DNA of 64,000 bases from Pedobacter panaciterrae (GCF_013204795.1 NZ_JABMKW010000020.1:1612001-1676000), one strand, 5' to 3'. Positions 1-8,470 are shown, counted from the stretch's first letter. The notes: generated by a model not told the origin, from the letters alone. A program made the numbers and translations.

Positions 1-285
1 TTATTCCCTGGAACATCTATTCTTGATAACAAGGAAGTAGAGGTAGATTCAGTATTCGTAGAAAAACTTTCTACCTACAGAATCAGTTTTACTGCACCGC
101 TAATTAACAAAGCTAAAAACATTGCTTTCCTTGTTTTTGGTGAGACCAAAGCACAAGCTGTAAAACACGTTATCGAAGCGCCAAAAAAGAATACAAAATT
201 GTATCCTTCACAATTAGTCAATCCTGTTGATGGTAGTGTAACCTGGTTTCTTGATGATGCTGCAGCAAGCCTGTTAGATAGTTAA
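1..285 (+). CDS. pgl: 6-phosphogluconolactonase, C-terminal part (gene begins before the window)
   Basis: The first 95 codons are open and end at TAA (283-285). The product reads from LFPGT near the start through RISFTAPLINKAKNIAFLVFG to a tail with TWFLDDAAASLLDS. This matches the end of the DevB/Pgl branch of the NagB family, which hydrolyses 6-phosphogluconolactone to 6-phosphogluconate in the oxidative pentose phosphate pathway in the cytoplasm. The LFPGT motif, usually preceded by HTASL, and the acidic WFLDDAAA end are diagnostic. The 5' portion is missing only because the window starts inside the gene; zwf is the usual upstream neighbour but cannot be seen. A strong terminator follows. 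The gene symbol rests on the C-terminal third only. Confidence 0.85.
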   Translation, partial: LFPGTSILDNKEVEVDSVFVEKLSTYRISFTAPLINKAKNIAFLVFGETKAQAVKHVIEAPKKNTKLYPSQLVNPVDGSVTWFLDDAAASLLDS

Positions 286-300
286 TAAGATTCTAAGCAA

Positions 301-341
301 AAAAAAGGTGTATCATGATTTATGATACACCTTTTTTTTGT
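301..341 (+). terminator. Rho-independent terminator after pgl
   Basis: The arms AAAAGGTGTATCAT and ATGATACACCTTTT are separated by a few bases and end in a run of T. The hairpin lies 16 bases past the pgl stop, and its A-run on the left would let it work in both directions. Confidence 0.85.
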
Positions 342-414
342 AAAAAATACAAGTATGTTACAAAACAGAAATACTCCAATTTAGTATCTTGCCATCAAAT
401 ACTCCCTATTTGTT

Positions 415-1647
415 ATGGAAAAAGAAATCAATGCATTACCCCGTCGTCAGTTTCTGGGCAGTGTATCAAAAGCAGGAATACTAGGATCATTAGCTGCCTT
501 TTTACCAGGCAGCAGTTCTGCCGAAGTACTTAAATCCTTTACCGCCATCCCAGAAGACGGGCATGTCTTTTTAACAAAACCCTATCTGCAATTACCTTCG
601 GCAGACGGCATGACCATAAGGTGGGTTACCAATAAACTTTGCTACAGCTGGATTGAATATGGCGAAGGGAACAATCTAAACCTAAAAGCCCACAATGTAA
701 CCGACGGTCTGGTTGACGCCCACAACAGAATAAACTTTGTTAAATTAAAAGACCTTAAACCAGGCACAAAATACAGCTACCGTGTATTATCTAAAGAAAT
801 CACAGACTTTCAGCCCTATTCCTTAAAATATGGAGAAACCATCTCTAGTGAAACCTATTCCTTTAGCACACCAAAAGCAAATCCTGAGGCAGTTTCATGG
901 CTTATACTAAACGATATTCATGATCGCCCGGCATCAATCCCGCATCTGCTAAAATTAAACAACGAGGATTACGATTACGTATTTTTCAACGGCGATATTT
1001 TTGATTTTCAGAAAGACGAACAGCAGATCATAGACCACATGCTTAATCCATCTACAGATGTATTTGCAAGCACAAAACCTTTTATGTTCGTCCGCGGCAA
1101 TCACGAAACCAGAGGCAAGTTTTCTCGTGAACTGAAAGATTATTTTTCTACTAAAAACGACAAAGGATATTTCGCTTACCAATGGGGCCCGGTTTTCAAT
1201 ATCGTATTAGATACTGGCGAAGACAAGCCTGATGATCACCCCGTTTATGCCGGAATAGTAGACTTTGATGGCTACCGCAAAGAACAGGCGAAATGGCTGG
1301 AAGAAATCATGAAATCAAGCGCTTACAAGAAGGCAAAATTCCGTGTGGTTATGATGCATATTCCGCTATATCATTCCGGCGATTGGCATGGACCAATGCA
1401 TTGCAGAGAACTCTTTGCGCCGCTGTTTAAAAAGTATAAGGCAGACATTGTAATTTCCGGACATACACATACCTACGGCGTTTGGCCACCATCTGCAGAA
1501 CACCCCTACCCTGTTATCATAGGCGGCGGGCCACAGGAAGGAAAGCGTACGCTTATTAAAGTAAAAGCCGACAGTAAAACACTGGATTTAGTAATGCTTA
1601 AAGACGATGGATCGGAAGTAGGAAAGTACAGTTTAAAGAGCAGCTAA
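415..1647 (+). CDS. Tat-exported metallophosphoesterase with purple acid phosphatase-like N-terminal domain
   Basis: This 410-residue protein is predicted to be exported and to hydrolyse phosphate esters with a two-metal centre. The N-terminus has a twin-arginine signal (LPRRQFLGS near residue 8, then a hydrophobic stretch and an Ala-rich cleavage region near 37). Residues 45-150 resemble the fibronectin-like N-terminal domain of purple acid phosphatases. The calcineurin-like domain shows the metal-binding motifs in order: NDIHD, FNGDIFD, VRGNHE, MMHIPL and SGHTHTYG. The start is an ATG placed directly before the Tat motif. It stands alone, followed by a convergent gene whose stop overlaps its own by 4 bases. 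Substrate specificity cannot be read from the sequence. Confidence 0.85.
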   Translation: MEKEINALPRRQFLGSVSKAGILGSLAAFLPGSSSAEVLKSFTAIPEDGHVFLTKPYLQLPSADGMTIRWVTNKLCYSWIEYGEGNNLNLKAHNVTDGLVDAHNRINFVKLKDLKPGTKYSYRVLSKEITDFQPYSLKYGETISSETYSFSTPKANPEAVSWLILNDIHDRPASIPHLLKLNNEDYDYVFFNGDIFDFQKDEQQIIDHMLNPSTDVFASTKPFMFVRGNHETRGKFSRELKDYFSTKNDKGYFAYQWGPVFNIVLDTGEDKPDDHPVYAGIVDFDGYRKEQAKWLEEIMKSSAYKKAKFRVVMMHIPLYHSGDWHGPMHCRELFAPLFKKYKADIVISGHTHTYGVWPPSAEHPYPVIIGGGPQEGKRTLIKVKADSKTLDLVMLKDDGSEVGKYSLKSS

Positions 1648-2231
1648 ACTTTAATTCTTTCTAAAACCGCAGCATTATTTTCTGTATTTATGCCTTTTAA
1701 TTCCACATATTTAACATTTGGCAACCAAAAAGAACCACCTTCAATCCTCACAAAAATCCTGTCGAGCTGAATCTTTTTGTTATTAACCGTTACATAAACG
1801 TGGAACTTCTTGTCGTTCTCAGATTTAAGCAAATACATCGGCAGTTTTTTATGCGAAACAAACCTTAGTTCATAGTGGTCTTTACCTATCTCTTTGGCCT
1901 GAATACCATATGCAAATTTCTTTTGGATGTAGCTTAAATCCTTTTTCTCGCCCTCATCCCCATAACGAATCCAGTACACTAGAATAGGTTCTTTTCTGTC
2001 TACCTCTCCATTTTTATCTGCATTTAACTCACAGATGATTGTGTTGGTGTTAGGATCTCTCTGTAAATAAAAAAGCAGATTGGCAATTCCCTTTGGAGTT
2101 GGAAATTTTAAAGGTGAAGGATCACTTTTATCAACTACCTGAGCATATGCAGGTACAGGATTTACTATTGCTGTGATTAATAAACTAAAAAGCAACAGTA
2201 TATTGAGGGTTAGTAATTTAGCGGTTCTCAT
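1644..2231 (-). CDS. Exported DUF4833-like protein of unknown function
   Basis: Starting at the ATG that reads MRTAKLL gives a 195-residue protein with a clean signal peptide (hydrophobic LNILLLFSLLITAIV, then PAYAQ). A longer in-frame start at 2315 would put 28 polar residues in front of the signal and is less likely. The mature part contains FPTPKGIANLLFYLQRDPNT and YWIRYGDEGEKKDLSYIQ, the hallmark of a Bacteroidota family I recall as DUF4833. No catalytic motif is evident, and beta-rich segments dominate. It converges on the metallophosphoesterase gene with a 4-base overlap of stop codons. The family name is from memory and the function is unknown. Confidence 0.75.
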   Translation of the reverse strand: MRTAKLLTLNILLLFSLLITAIVNPVPAYAQVVDKSDPSPLKFPTPKGIANLLFYLQRDPNTNTIICELNADKNGEVDRKEPILVYWIRYGDEGEKKDLSYIQKKFAYGIQAKEIGKDHYELRFVSHKKLPMYLLKSENDKKFHVYVTVNNKKIQLDRIFVRIEGGSFWLPNVKYVELKGINTENNAAVLERIKV

Positions 2232-2366
2232 TGGTAAAGTATTAGGGTTCAAAGATAAAAAGAGAATTCTAAACTCTTGATATTCAATTGTCAAATTGCC
2301 GACATTATCTTTCACAATAACACCTATAGTATAATTCTGAACCAGAACTGGTATATTGCAACAATT

Positions 2367-2687
2367 ATGGGTTACGCGAAAGAAAGAGGAAAGCTTGAAA
2401 AGCTATCAACAAAAATAGTCGGCATAAGCATTTATGACGAGAAGAATTTAGGAATTCTAATCGATATTCATGAGCAGTACTCGCATACTGTAAGGATTCT
2501 AAAAAATAAAGAGCCGGAAACATTTAGTGATCTATACACCAATGAATTACAGGAAGTAAAAGCTGGCAAAAGGTCTCTTAGAGAGAGCGATTCAGACGAA
2601 ACTCGCCAGGCTAATTTCATTGCATACAAAGAATCAATACAGCGTGCTTTAGAGAAAACGATTAAAGCTACAATAGAATCTTTATAA
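2367..2687 (+). CDS. Small cytoplasmic protein of unknown function
   Basis: The first ATG in this frame gives 106 residues (MGYAKERGK...); a TTG 90 bases upstream is a weaker alternative. The protein is charged and has no signal peptide or membrane segment. A beta-rich half (KIVGISIYDEKNLGILIDIHEQYSHTV would be two strands) is followed by a helical half with the sequence LRESDSDETRQANF. I do not recognise the family. It is divergent from the DUF4833-like gene, with 135 bases between the chosen starts, and is followed by a long inverted-repeat spacer. Codon use resembles its neighbours, so it is probably a real gene, but evidence is limited. Confidence 0.55.
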   Translation: MGYAKERGKLEKLSTKIVGISIYDEKNLGILIDIHEQYSHTVRILKNKEPETFSDLYTNELQEVKAGKRSLRESDSDETRQANFIAYKESIQRALEKTIKATIESL

Positions 2688-2720
2688 TAATAGACTCTTT
2701 ATAAGAAGAATTGAAAGTAT

Positions 2721-2951
2721 AAAAAGACCCGATTGAAAATTCGAGGGCACTGAAAAAGTCCTTTACAAAAATGGGGCAGTTCATAAATCATGAATTGCCC
2801 CATTTTCATTAAGTTGTAAGAAGTTTTTCTAGTTAAAATTTTCTGTAGCCGACCCTGAGAGGGTCAAATTCAATTATTTCATAATTTTATTTCTCTCGGT
2901 TATTTTCGAGCCACTTTTTCAGTGCCCTTGAAAATTCAATCGGGTCTTTTT
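2721..2951. repeat. 231-bp inverted-repeat element, possibly a small insertion inside a terminator
   Basis: Two 39-base segments (2721-2759 and 2913-2951) are near-perfect inverted copies. The outer 17 bases of each (AAAAAGACCCGATTGAA and its complement) end in a T-run, as in a bidirectional intrinsic terminator. The inner 15 bases (GGGCACTGAAAAAGT and complement) look like insertion-sequence termini. Between the two parts is a 7-base stretch that pairs less well. The reading offered here is that a 183-bp non-autonomous element (2745-2927) sits in the loop of an older terminator. No transposase is encoded. Simple hairpin RNA function is an alternative. Confidence 0.55.
2767..2806. repeat. Hairpin inside the inverted-repeat element
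   Basis: The arms AAAATGGGGCA and TGCCCCATTTT flank TTCAT/ATGAA pairs with a four-base loop, giving a long stem with one mismatch. With its T-run on the right it could also stop transcription coming from the small gene upstream. Confidence 0.6.
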
Positions 2952-2978
2952 ATTAAAGCCTTCTCACTCCGCTTTTCG

Positions 2979-3008
2979 ACATCTCCTTTGGTTAATCAAA
3001 GGAGATGA
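2979..3008 (-). terminator. Hairpin just past the DUF937-OmpA stop codon
   Basis: The arms CATCTCCTTTG and CAAAGGAGATG enclose a six-base loop only 4 bases downstream of the stop codon of the minus-strand gene. There is no clear T-run, so termination by this hairpin is an inference; it may instead stabilise the 3' end of the mRNA. Confidence 0.5.
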
Positions 3009-3012
3009 CGAA

Positions 3013-4332
3013 TTATTTTTGCGTTACACGCACATCAATTCGACGATTTTGAGCCCTGCCTTCTGGAGTATCATTGCTCGCTATCGGATGATCCTGACCA
3101 TAACCTTCGGCAGATAAACGCTTGGCATCTACACCTAGTTTAATCAACGCCTGCATTGCAGTATTCGCTCTTTCATTAGATATCTTCTGATTTACAGCGG
3201 CATCGCCTATATTATCAGTATAACCACCCATTTTTAGCTGCACATTTGGATAAGCTTTTAAAATGGCAGCTATATTTTTCAATTGCTCCTGAGATTCTGC
3301 TTTTAGCGTACTCTTTCCAGTCTCAAAATACAACCTATCAAATGTAAACCAGGTTGTTTTATCAACAGGTTTATTCTTATCCTCAATAAATGAAATAAGG
3401 CTATTCTCTACAGAATTCTCAGCAATGCTAAGTTCAGTACCATCTGGCAATTTCTTGCTAATTTTAGCACCCAGATCCTTAACAAAATCTCCTGCCTCGT
3501 TCAATTTACCTGCAACAGTAGATACCGCGGCATCCGCGCCCGCTTTCACCGCTCCGGCAGCAGAATCCATTGTGGCACCTGCCGAATCAATATTGGCCGA
3601 TAAAGAATCTGTAACAGTGGTCATTTCTGTTTTGTTGCATCCAGATTTACCCATAATCCACCAGGCACCTAGCAAAATAACAAGCAACGGTATTAACCAT
3701 TTTAAAAAGCTACCACCCGCTTTAGGCTGTTCCATAGGAGTAACATAGTTTGTTTTGGGTATTTTTACATCAGCAGGAATCTCAACCTTTGGAATATCAA
3801 CTTTTGGGATATTAATACTAGCCAAACCTAAAGAATCACTTAAACCACTTGGTAGTGCAGCAGCGATAGCCGATTTGCTTTCAAAGATCTTACCTAATAA
3901 ATCGGAGATATTCCATCCTTTACTGGCCATTAACTTAGAAATATAACCTGTAATTAATGGAACAATCATGGCCAGCAAACCTGTAGCTTTTGCACCACTT
4001 AAACCACTTGAAGAGGAAACCGCATCAGTTACTGCTCCTGTATCGCCACCAAATAAGCCACCAAGCAAAGATTTGCCTTTCTCCAATAAAGAATCCTGAT
4101 CATCATTTAATAAATCTGCAGGGTTACTGCCGGAACCGGTAACACCGGATAAGATATTGCCTAGAAAGCCTGTATCACCGCTGGCTCCATTTTTCAGGAT
4201 GCCCGCTAGAATAGCTGGGATACCTGCTGAAAACCCTGTTTGAACCTGATCTTCGGTTACGCCAGCTTTCTGACTTAAAGAAGAAATCGCATCACTGCCT
4301 ATTTCATTCTTTATCATTTCAATTAAATTCAT
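3013..4332 (-). CDS. DUF937-OmpA fusion, envelope protein with peptidoglycan-binding domain
   Basis: This protein has 439 residues. Residues 1-150 match the DUF937/YidB-like fold (MNLIEMIKNEIG, helical, Gly/Ser-rich linkers). One transmembrane segment lies near residues 210-227 (WLIPLLVILLGAWWIMG) and is followed at once by a Cys. A helical spacer follows, then a C-terminal OmpA domain (LYFETGKSTL ... GGYTDNIGD ... NERANTAMQAL ... EGYGQDHPIASNDTPEGRAQNRRIDV) with the Asp and Arg that bind diaminopimelate in the family. It most likely anchors the inner membrane to peptidoglycan. The gene stands alone, with a hairpin after it. The role of DUF937 is not established. Confidence 0.85.
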   Translation of the reverse strand: MNLIEMIKNEIGSDAISSLSQKAGVTEDQVQTGFSAGIPAILAGILKNGASGDTGFLGNILSGVTGSGSNPADLLNDDQDSLLEKGKSLLGGLFGGDTGAVTDAVSSSSGLSGAKATGLLAMIVPLITGYISKLMASKGWNISDLLGKIFESKSAIAAALPSGLSDSLGLASINIPKVDIPKVEIPADVKIPKTNYVTPMEQPKAGGSFLKWLIPLLVILLGAWWIMGKSGCNKTEMTTVTDSLSANIDSAGATMDSAAGAVKAGADAAVSTVAGKLNEAGDFVKDLGAKISKKLPDGTELSIAENSVENSLISFIEDKNKPVDKTTWFTFDRLYFETGKSTLKAESQEQLKNIAAILKAYPNVQLKMGGYTDNIGDAAVNQKISNERANTAMQALIKLGVDAKRLSAEGYGQDHPIASNDTPEGRAQNRRIDVRVTQK

Positions 4333-4541
4333 GTTTATAGTTTTAAGTTAGTATTCTAAAATAAAAACAAACACCCGCTCCTTTAATCTCCAATGGTACA
4401 TAAAAAAACAGAACGTACCTACACGTTTATTAAATCTAAGATTAAGCTGCTATAAACACAAATCTAATACCTTCATAACAAACCATTTAGACATCATCCA
4501 TAACATCTTGTCTCCTACAACAATTATTCATGATAGAAGTT

Positions 4542-4549
4542 TAGATTTG
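4542..4549 (+). promoter_or_regulatory. Possible Bacteroidota -7 element before mepB
   Basis: TAGATTTG matches the TAnnTTTG consensus of the Bacteroidota housekeeping sigma factor and lies 18 bases before the TTG start. No TTTG box is seen at the usual distance upstream, so this is weak support. Confidence 0.35.
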
Positions 4550-4567
4550 TAGAATAATAAATTTATT

Positions 4568-5044
4568 TTGGAGGAGCACACTACGTCAAAAATTTTTCAT
4601 GAAGAGTTTTATGAAACAGGAAAAGAACTGTATGCCAAATATGGTGCTGAACTTAGGACAATCAGTTCAAGAGAAAGTGCAGACTACGGGGCACGCAATT
4701 TTAAACTACCAGGAAAAACTATTGAATTTAGAGTCTCTAAAGTTACCCCTAAAAAAGTAGGTCAATTTGTTGCTATTTGGAGAAGAAATGAACAAGGTTT
4801 AACCCAGCCTTTTGAAGAAACAGACGAGATAGATTTTATGGTAATCAGCTCAAAAACTGAGCATAATTTTGGACTATTTGTTTTTCCAAAATCCATTCTT
4901 ATTGGGCAGGGAATTATCACAAGCAAGAATAAAAACGGGAAACGAGGAATCAGAGTTTATCCGCCCTGGGACAAACCAACAAATAAACAGGCTCAAAAAA
5001 CTCAAAGCTGGCAAATAAAGTATTTCGTCCAAAACTTGACGTAA
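4568..5044 (+). CDS. MepB-like protein
   Basis: The product is a 158-residue cytoplasmic protein of the MepB family, named after the third gene of the Staphylococcus mepRAB efflux operon, whose biochemical role is unknown. Recognisable features are YGARNFKLPGKTIEFRVSKVTPKKVGQFVAIWRR, the EIDFMVI strand, FGLFVFPKSIL and the closing segment KNGKRGIRVYPPWDKPTNKQAQKTQSWQ. TTG is the only start available after an in-frame TAG at 4550-4552, and this start gives a family-like length. No efflux pump or MarR regulator is nearby, so there is no contextual support for drug resistance. Confidence 0.75.
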   Translation: MEEHTTSKIFHEEFYETGKELYAKYGAELRTISSRESADYGARNFKLPGKTIEFRVSKVTPKKVGQFVAIWRRNEQGLTQPFEETDEIDFMVISSKTEHNFGLFVFPKSILIGQGIITSKNKNGKRGIRVYPPWDKPTNKQAQKTQSWQIKYFVQNLT

Positions 5045-5102
5045 ATAGATCAGAGTCCTAGTAGGCGACATAGTTTTAAAATGATTATCTCATGGTTTAC
5101 TA

Positions 5103-5666
5103 CATCCCCAAAGTTCCATACATAATAATCATACACAGTGGTCTGAACTCATTACCCTCACGTTGTCAAAGATCGACAAGCTGATAAACACTGGTTTTAA
5201 GGCTTTTGTAAAAAACAACACACCTGTAAATGCGGCTTATAAATACAACTCAGACCATCCTTTTATTAAGCAAGGCGAGCATTTTTTGCTCAACTAACCT
5301 AAGTTGGTATATAGCAGAGGGCATGTAGTTACTCCCGATGGTATACAGATCTCATCAGCCGAAGGGAAGATTACTTTTACCTGGCTGCCACAAAAACAGT
5401 CAACATATTGCCAATTTACCGATCTGGCGAGTTTTCTGGTGTACAATCCAGAAAAGGAAAGGGCAGTTATTTCGCAGGGCAAAGTGAATAGGTATGCGCA
5501 AAACTTTGCAATGGAAATACCTGCAGATCATCTGGGCGATACGGTCCATTACTATATCAGCTTTGCCTCGGCCAATGGAAAGTTGCAGGGCGATAGTTTG
5601 TATGTAGGCGAGAAACGGTGGGGTAACGCTCTCTATTTCGCTATATATGGGCGCAAAAAGCATTAA
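5103..5666 (+). pseudogene. Decayed DUF6266 gene with in-frame stop and lost 5' end
   Basis: One continuous frame reads a DUF6266-like sequence twice interrupted in quality. Upstream is LSKIDKLINTGFKAF then KNNTPVNAAYKYN and QGEHFLLN, then a TAA (5295-5297). The frame resumes without a shift as PKLVYSRGHVVTPDG and continues to a stop at 5664-5666 after YVGEKRWGNALYFAIYGRKKH. In the family, the NAA...Y segment and the S-K-V-x-x-S-R-G segment belong to one uninterrupted protein of about 210 residues. The first 45 or so residues, normally a Gly-rich GGFSGKVGxVVG region, are absent. The downstream half could still be translated from TTG 5304 (120 residues), but a functional product is unlikely. 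Confidence 0.7.
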
Positions 5667-5841
5667 AAGTTGCTGTAGTTACATAGCAACAAGGCATCCA
5701 TATCGCATAAACCCTTTATCAGCAAGTAAATTTGTGGATTTTTTTGACGAAGAGATACTAAAGTTTTGGAGAGCCCTTGAGGAGTATTGCTGGACAGATT
5801 GCCACTACGTCTAGTAAAACACACAATCCACTCCTCACATT

Positions 5842-5870
5842 AACTGTCGATTAAGAAAAAGACAGTTTTT
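5842..5870 (+). terminator. Weak terminator-like hairpin
   Basis: AACTGTC and GACAGTT are separated by 13 A-rich bases and followed by TTTGTTGTTATT. The stem is short. It may end transcription from the DUF6266 relic. Confidence 0.4.
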
Positions 5871-6024
5871 GTTGTTATTCAAGAATCGTAATAAAGCCCC
5901 CCTATTTGTGTTGATATGTGGATTTGGGTTTTTGAACGAAAATTCACTCCCCCTAGTATACTTTAGGAAGAAAACTCCTCAACAGAATATGCAAGTGCAT
6001 AACAATTTGTTTATGCTTGAATAT

Positions 6025-6170
6025 TGAATAAAATGAACAAAATCAGAACTTATTCAAAACAAACTGTATTACAATAATTTAAGAACAAAAACCTCTCACT
6101 GACTTCCATTTCCCTCCGTTAAATAGTAACCTAAACGAAACTAAAACTGAATATAATGAACAAAAATCAT
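6025..6170 (+). repeat. Imperfect direct repeat upstream of the surface cluster
   Basis: TGAATAAAATGAACAAAATCA (6025-6045, 21 bases with one A fewer than the second copy) recurs as a near-copy at 6149-6170, 124 bases later. Both copies are followed by AGAACT-like sequence. They may be regulator sites for the operon that begins at 6275, or a local duplication. Confidence 0.4.
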
Positions 6171-6274
6171 TGAAAGAACTGTAATAAGTTTGCTATACCA
6201 TACATCAAGGTAATTTTTTGTCCTAAAAATTATTCACTGATAGTATAGATTAAACTAATTTACCGCTCATAACC

Positions 6275-8470
6275 TTGAAAGCTTGTCGCTCATATGTTCA
6301 ACTTTTGGGATTACTGTTAACAGTGATGTTGATGGTTTTTGGGGGCGAGGTGAAGGGGCAGACTTCGAACATTTATGCAACTTATGTAGGTCCCCCACCA
6401 ACCAATACAGGTGGAAGTGCAGGGGCAGGGGGAAACGGTGGCTTCGGGGGGAGTAATGGAGTTATCGGCTCTTTCACCATAACTGGCCACAGCAATATTA
6501 ACGATGCCGACCTGACCAATTTTGCTACACTAGCTCCCATAAGTGGTCAGGGAGGAGGACTGTTGGGAAGCACCGGGGGAACATCCTCTGCATACATCAA
6601 TTTAAATTTCTCAGGGGCCATTTTACCAAAAACCGGCACGTCCATAATAATTAAACTAACAGCTGGAACTTTAAGCGGAGTTCAGGTACAGGCTTATAAT
6701 GGTATTACTGCCCTTGGCAGTGCACAGTCATTTTCATCCCTACCGCTAAAAGGTACAAATGAATATGTATTTATTACTCCAGCAGATTGTAACAGCATAA
6801 GAATTACATCCACCACTTCTGCTGGTGCTCTACTAGGTGGGATCTCCACAAATTCAACAAATATTTACTACGCTTATATCCTTGATCCAAATTGCAATCC
6901 ACCCGTTTATACAGCTATCAGAAAAACTACAATACTTGATCTGGGCTCTGCAATTAGCAACGAAACAAATGCCATTGATGGAAACCTGAATACCTTCTCC
7001 TTGTTTTCAAATGGTTTAGGTGTGGGAACAACATTGTACCAGACTGTTTATTTTTCCCAACCCTCACCTACGGGCAGCGTAGCCACATTAACCCTTTCCA
7101 TTCCTCCGGCTGTCATATCTGCTGGTGTACTGGGCTACATAAATATCAACACCTACAACGGAGCAACGCTGGTCAGTAATACTTCATTCAGTGGATTATT
7201 GCTTGGAACCGATCTATTAACATTATTGAATTCAGGTGGAAAAACCACAATTTCCATTGCCCCTCCATCAGCATTTGACCGTGTAGAGCTCTCAGCAAGT
7301 TCCCTCTTAAACCTAGCAACAAGTCTAAACCTATATGAGGTACAGATAACCCCTCCAAAACCAACTTTTACAGCCCCCGGTTCAACCCCTGCTGTAATAA
7401 TTTGTTCAGGAACATCCGTAACGCTTAAACCTGATGCGCCAGATTCAGGAAATGAATTGCGGTGGTATGATTCTTTAACTTCAACAACATTATTAGCCAA
7501 CACCAATACTTATACGCCTACTCCATCACTTACAGCAACCAAAACCTACTATGTGGCAACCGCAAGAACAAATTGTAATGCTGAATCAGAAAGAGTTCCA
7601 ATAATCGTTACCGTAAATCCTCTCCCAACTGTTTCTGCAATTATTGGTAACGCAAATATTTGCGTGGGTGTTGGTTATACATTTACCAATACGAGTGAAG
7701 ATCCAGGTGTTTGGAGTACTAATAACTCTTCAGTAGCCACTGTTGATGGTACTGGATTTGTAAAAGGTGTTTCTGTTGGAACAGCTAGCATCACATATAC
7801 TATTACCAATACAACTACACATTGTAGCAATTCAACTTCTTTCACTGTTGATGTATCTCCACTCCCAACAATATCTTTAGGAAATATTCCAGCCATATGT
7901 AAAGGGACTACAGCAGCCACCTTACCTTATACTGCTGTTTCTTCCGGTAGTCTTAAATATGACATCATTTGGAATACAACAAGTTTAACCAATGTTAGCG
8001 GAGCTGATCTTCCTACGAGTCCAATTCAATTGAGTATCCCTTCAAATGCACCTGTTGGTACATATACAGGAACTTTTAGTATCCGGAATACAACAAGCAA
8101 TTGTACTAATTCATATCCAATAAGTTTAATGATCAACCAATCACCAGTCATTATTGTAATCACAAATCCAACTGCTTGTAAAGGAATAACAAACGCAACA
8201 TTAACTTACACATCTACATATAGTCCAACCAGCTACAGCATCAATTGGGATTCCGCAGCAATAACAGATGGTTTTGTGAATGTATCATCTGATACTCCCT
8301 TACCAGCTTCTAATATAAGCATTATTGTTCCCACAACAGCAAATGTAACTACTTATGCTGGGACAATAAGTGTTAAAAATGCGAATGGTTGTATAAGCCC
8401 CCCTGTAACTTTTAACATGATCATACACCCTAAACCACCTCTTCCACAAGTAAACATAACTTCTAATTAA
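6275..8470 (+). CDS. Secreted multi-domain repeat protein of a T9SS-associated surface cluster
   Basis: The TTG start gives 731 residues beginning with a signal peptide (hydrophobic LLGLLLTVMLMVFG, then VKGQ). A Gly-rich head (GGSAGAGGNGGFGG) is followed by a lectin-like beta region to about residue 360. Next comes an Ig-like domain typical of Bacteroidota surface proteins (PAVIICSGTSVTLKP ... LRWYDSLTSTTLL ... KTYYVATARTNCNAESERV). A BIG2-like domain (VWSTNNSSVATVDGTGFVKG) and two related 85-residue repeats (ICKGTTAATLPYT and CKGITNATLTYTS) complete it. It lacks the C-terminal CHU_C domain. Its tail PQVNITSN resembles that of the next gene (PTVTITAP). The role is probably adhesive or structural. 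Confidence 0.75.
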   Translation: MKACRSYVQLLGLLLTVMLMVFGGEVKGQTSNIYATYVGPPPTNTGGSAGAGGNGGFGGSNGVIGSFTITGHSNINDADLTNFATLAPISGQGGGLLGSTGGTSSAYINLNFSGAILPKTGTSIIIKLTAGTLSGVQVQAYNGITALGSAQSFSSLPLKGTNEYVFITPADCNSIRITSTTSAGALLGGISTNSTNIYYAYILDPNCNPPVYTAIRKTTILDLGSAISNETNAIDGNLNTFSLFSNGLGVGTTLYQTVYFSQPSPTGSVATLTLSIPPAVISAGVLGYININTYNGATLVSNTSFSGLLLGTDLLTLLNSGGKTTISIAPPSAFDRVELSASSLLNLATSLNLYEVQITPPKPTFTAPGSTPAVIICSGTSVTLKPDAPDSGNELRWYDSLTSTTLLANTNTYTPTPSLTATKTYYVATARTNCNAESERVPIIVTVNPLPTVSAIIGNANICVGVGYTFTNTSEDPGVWSTNNSSVATVDGTGFVKGVSVGTASITYTITNTTTHCSNSTSFTVDVSPLPTISLGNIPAICKGTTAATLPYTAVSSGSLKYDIIWNTTSLTNVSGADLPTSPIQLSIPSNAPVGTYTGTFSIRNTTSNCTNSYPISLMINQSPVIIVITNPTACKGITNATLTYTSTYSPTSYSINWDSAAITDGFVNVSSDTPLPASNISIIVPTTANVTTYAGTISVKNANGCISPPVTFNMIIHPKPPLPQVNITSN

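Larger units (their letters stand above)
2688..3012. other. Gene-free spacer made of nested hairpins
   Basis: This 325-base stretch between two convergent genes has no credible reading frame. It contains an outer pair of terminator arms, an inner pair of 15-bp inverted repeats, a central hairpin and a separate hairpin near the ompA-like gene. These are listed separately. Confidence 0.8.
5667..6274. other. 608-base AT-rich spacer before the T9SS cluster
   Basis: No gene is supported here. A 40-codon open stretch ending at 5814 (DEEILKFWRALEEYCW) has protein-like character but no start codon and no recognised family; it may be a relic. The stretch also holds a hairpin at 5842-5870 and a 21-base imperfect direct repeat upstream of the first surface protein gene. 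Confidence 0.7.

Noticed and set aside
2232..2315. Longer start for the DUF4833-like gene
   Set aside because: It would place 28 polar residues before an otherwise perfect signal peptide.
5304..5666. Independent 120-residue gene starting at TTG
   Set aside because: The same frame continues upstream through a stop with matching DUF6266 sequence, so it is better explained as the second half of a broken gene.
5680..5814. Open stretch DEEILKFWRALEEYCW after the DUF6266 relic
   Set aside because: It looks protein-like but has no start codon, is under 45 codons and matches no family I can name. It is recorded only as a possible relic.
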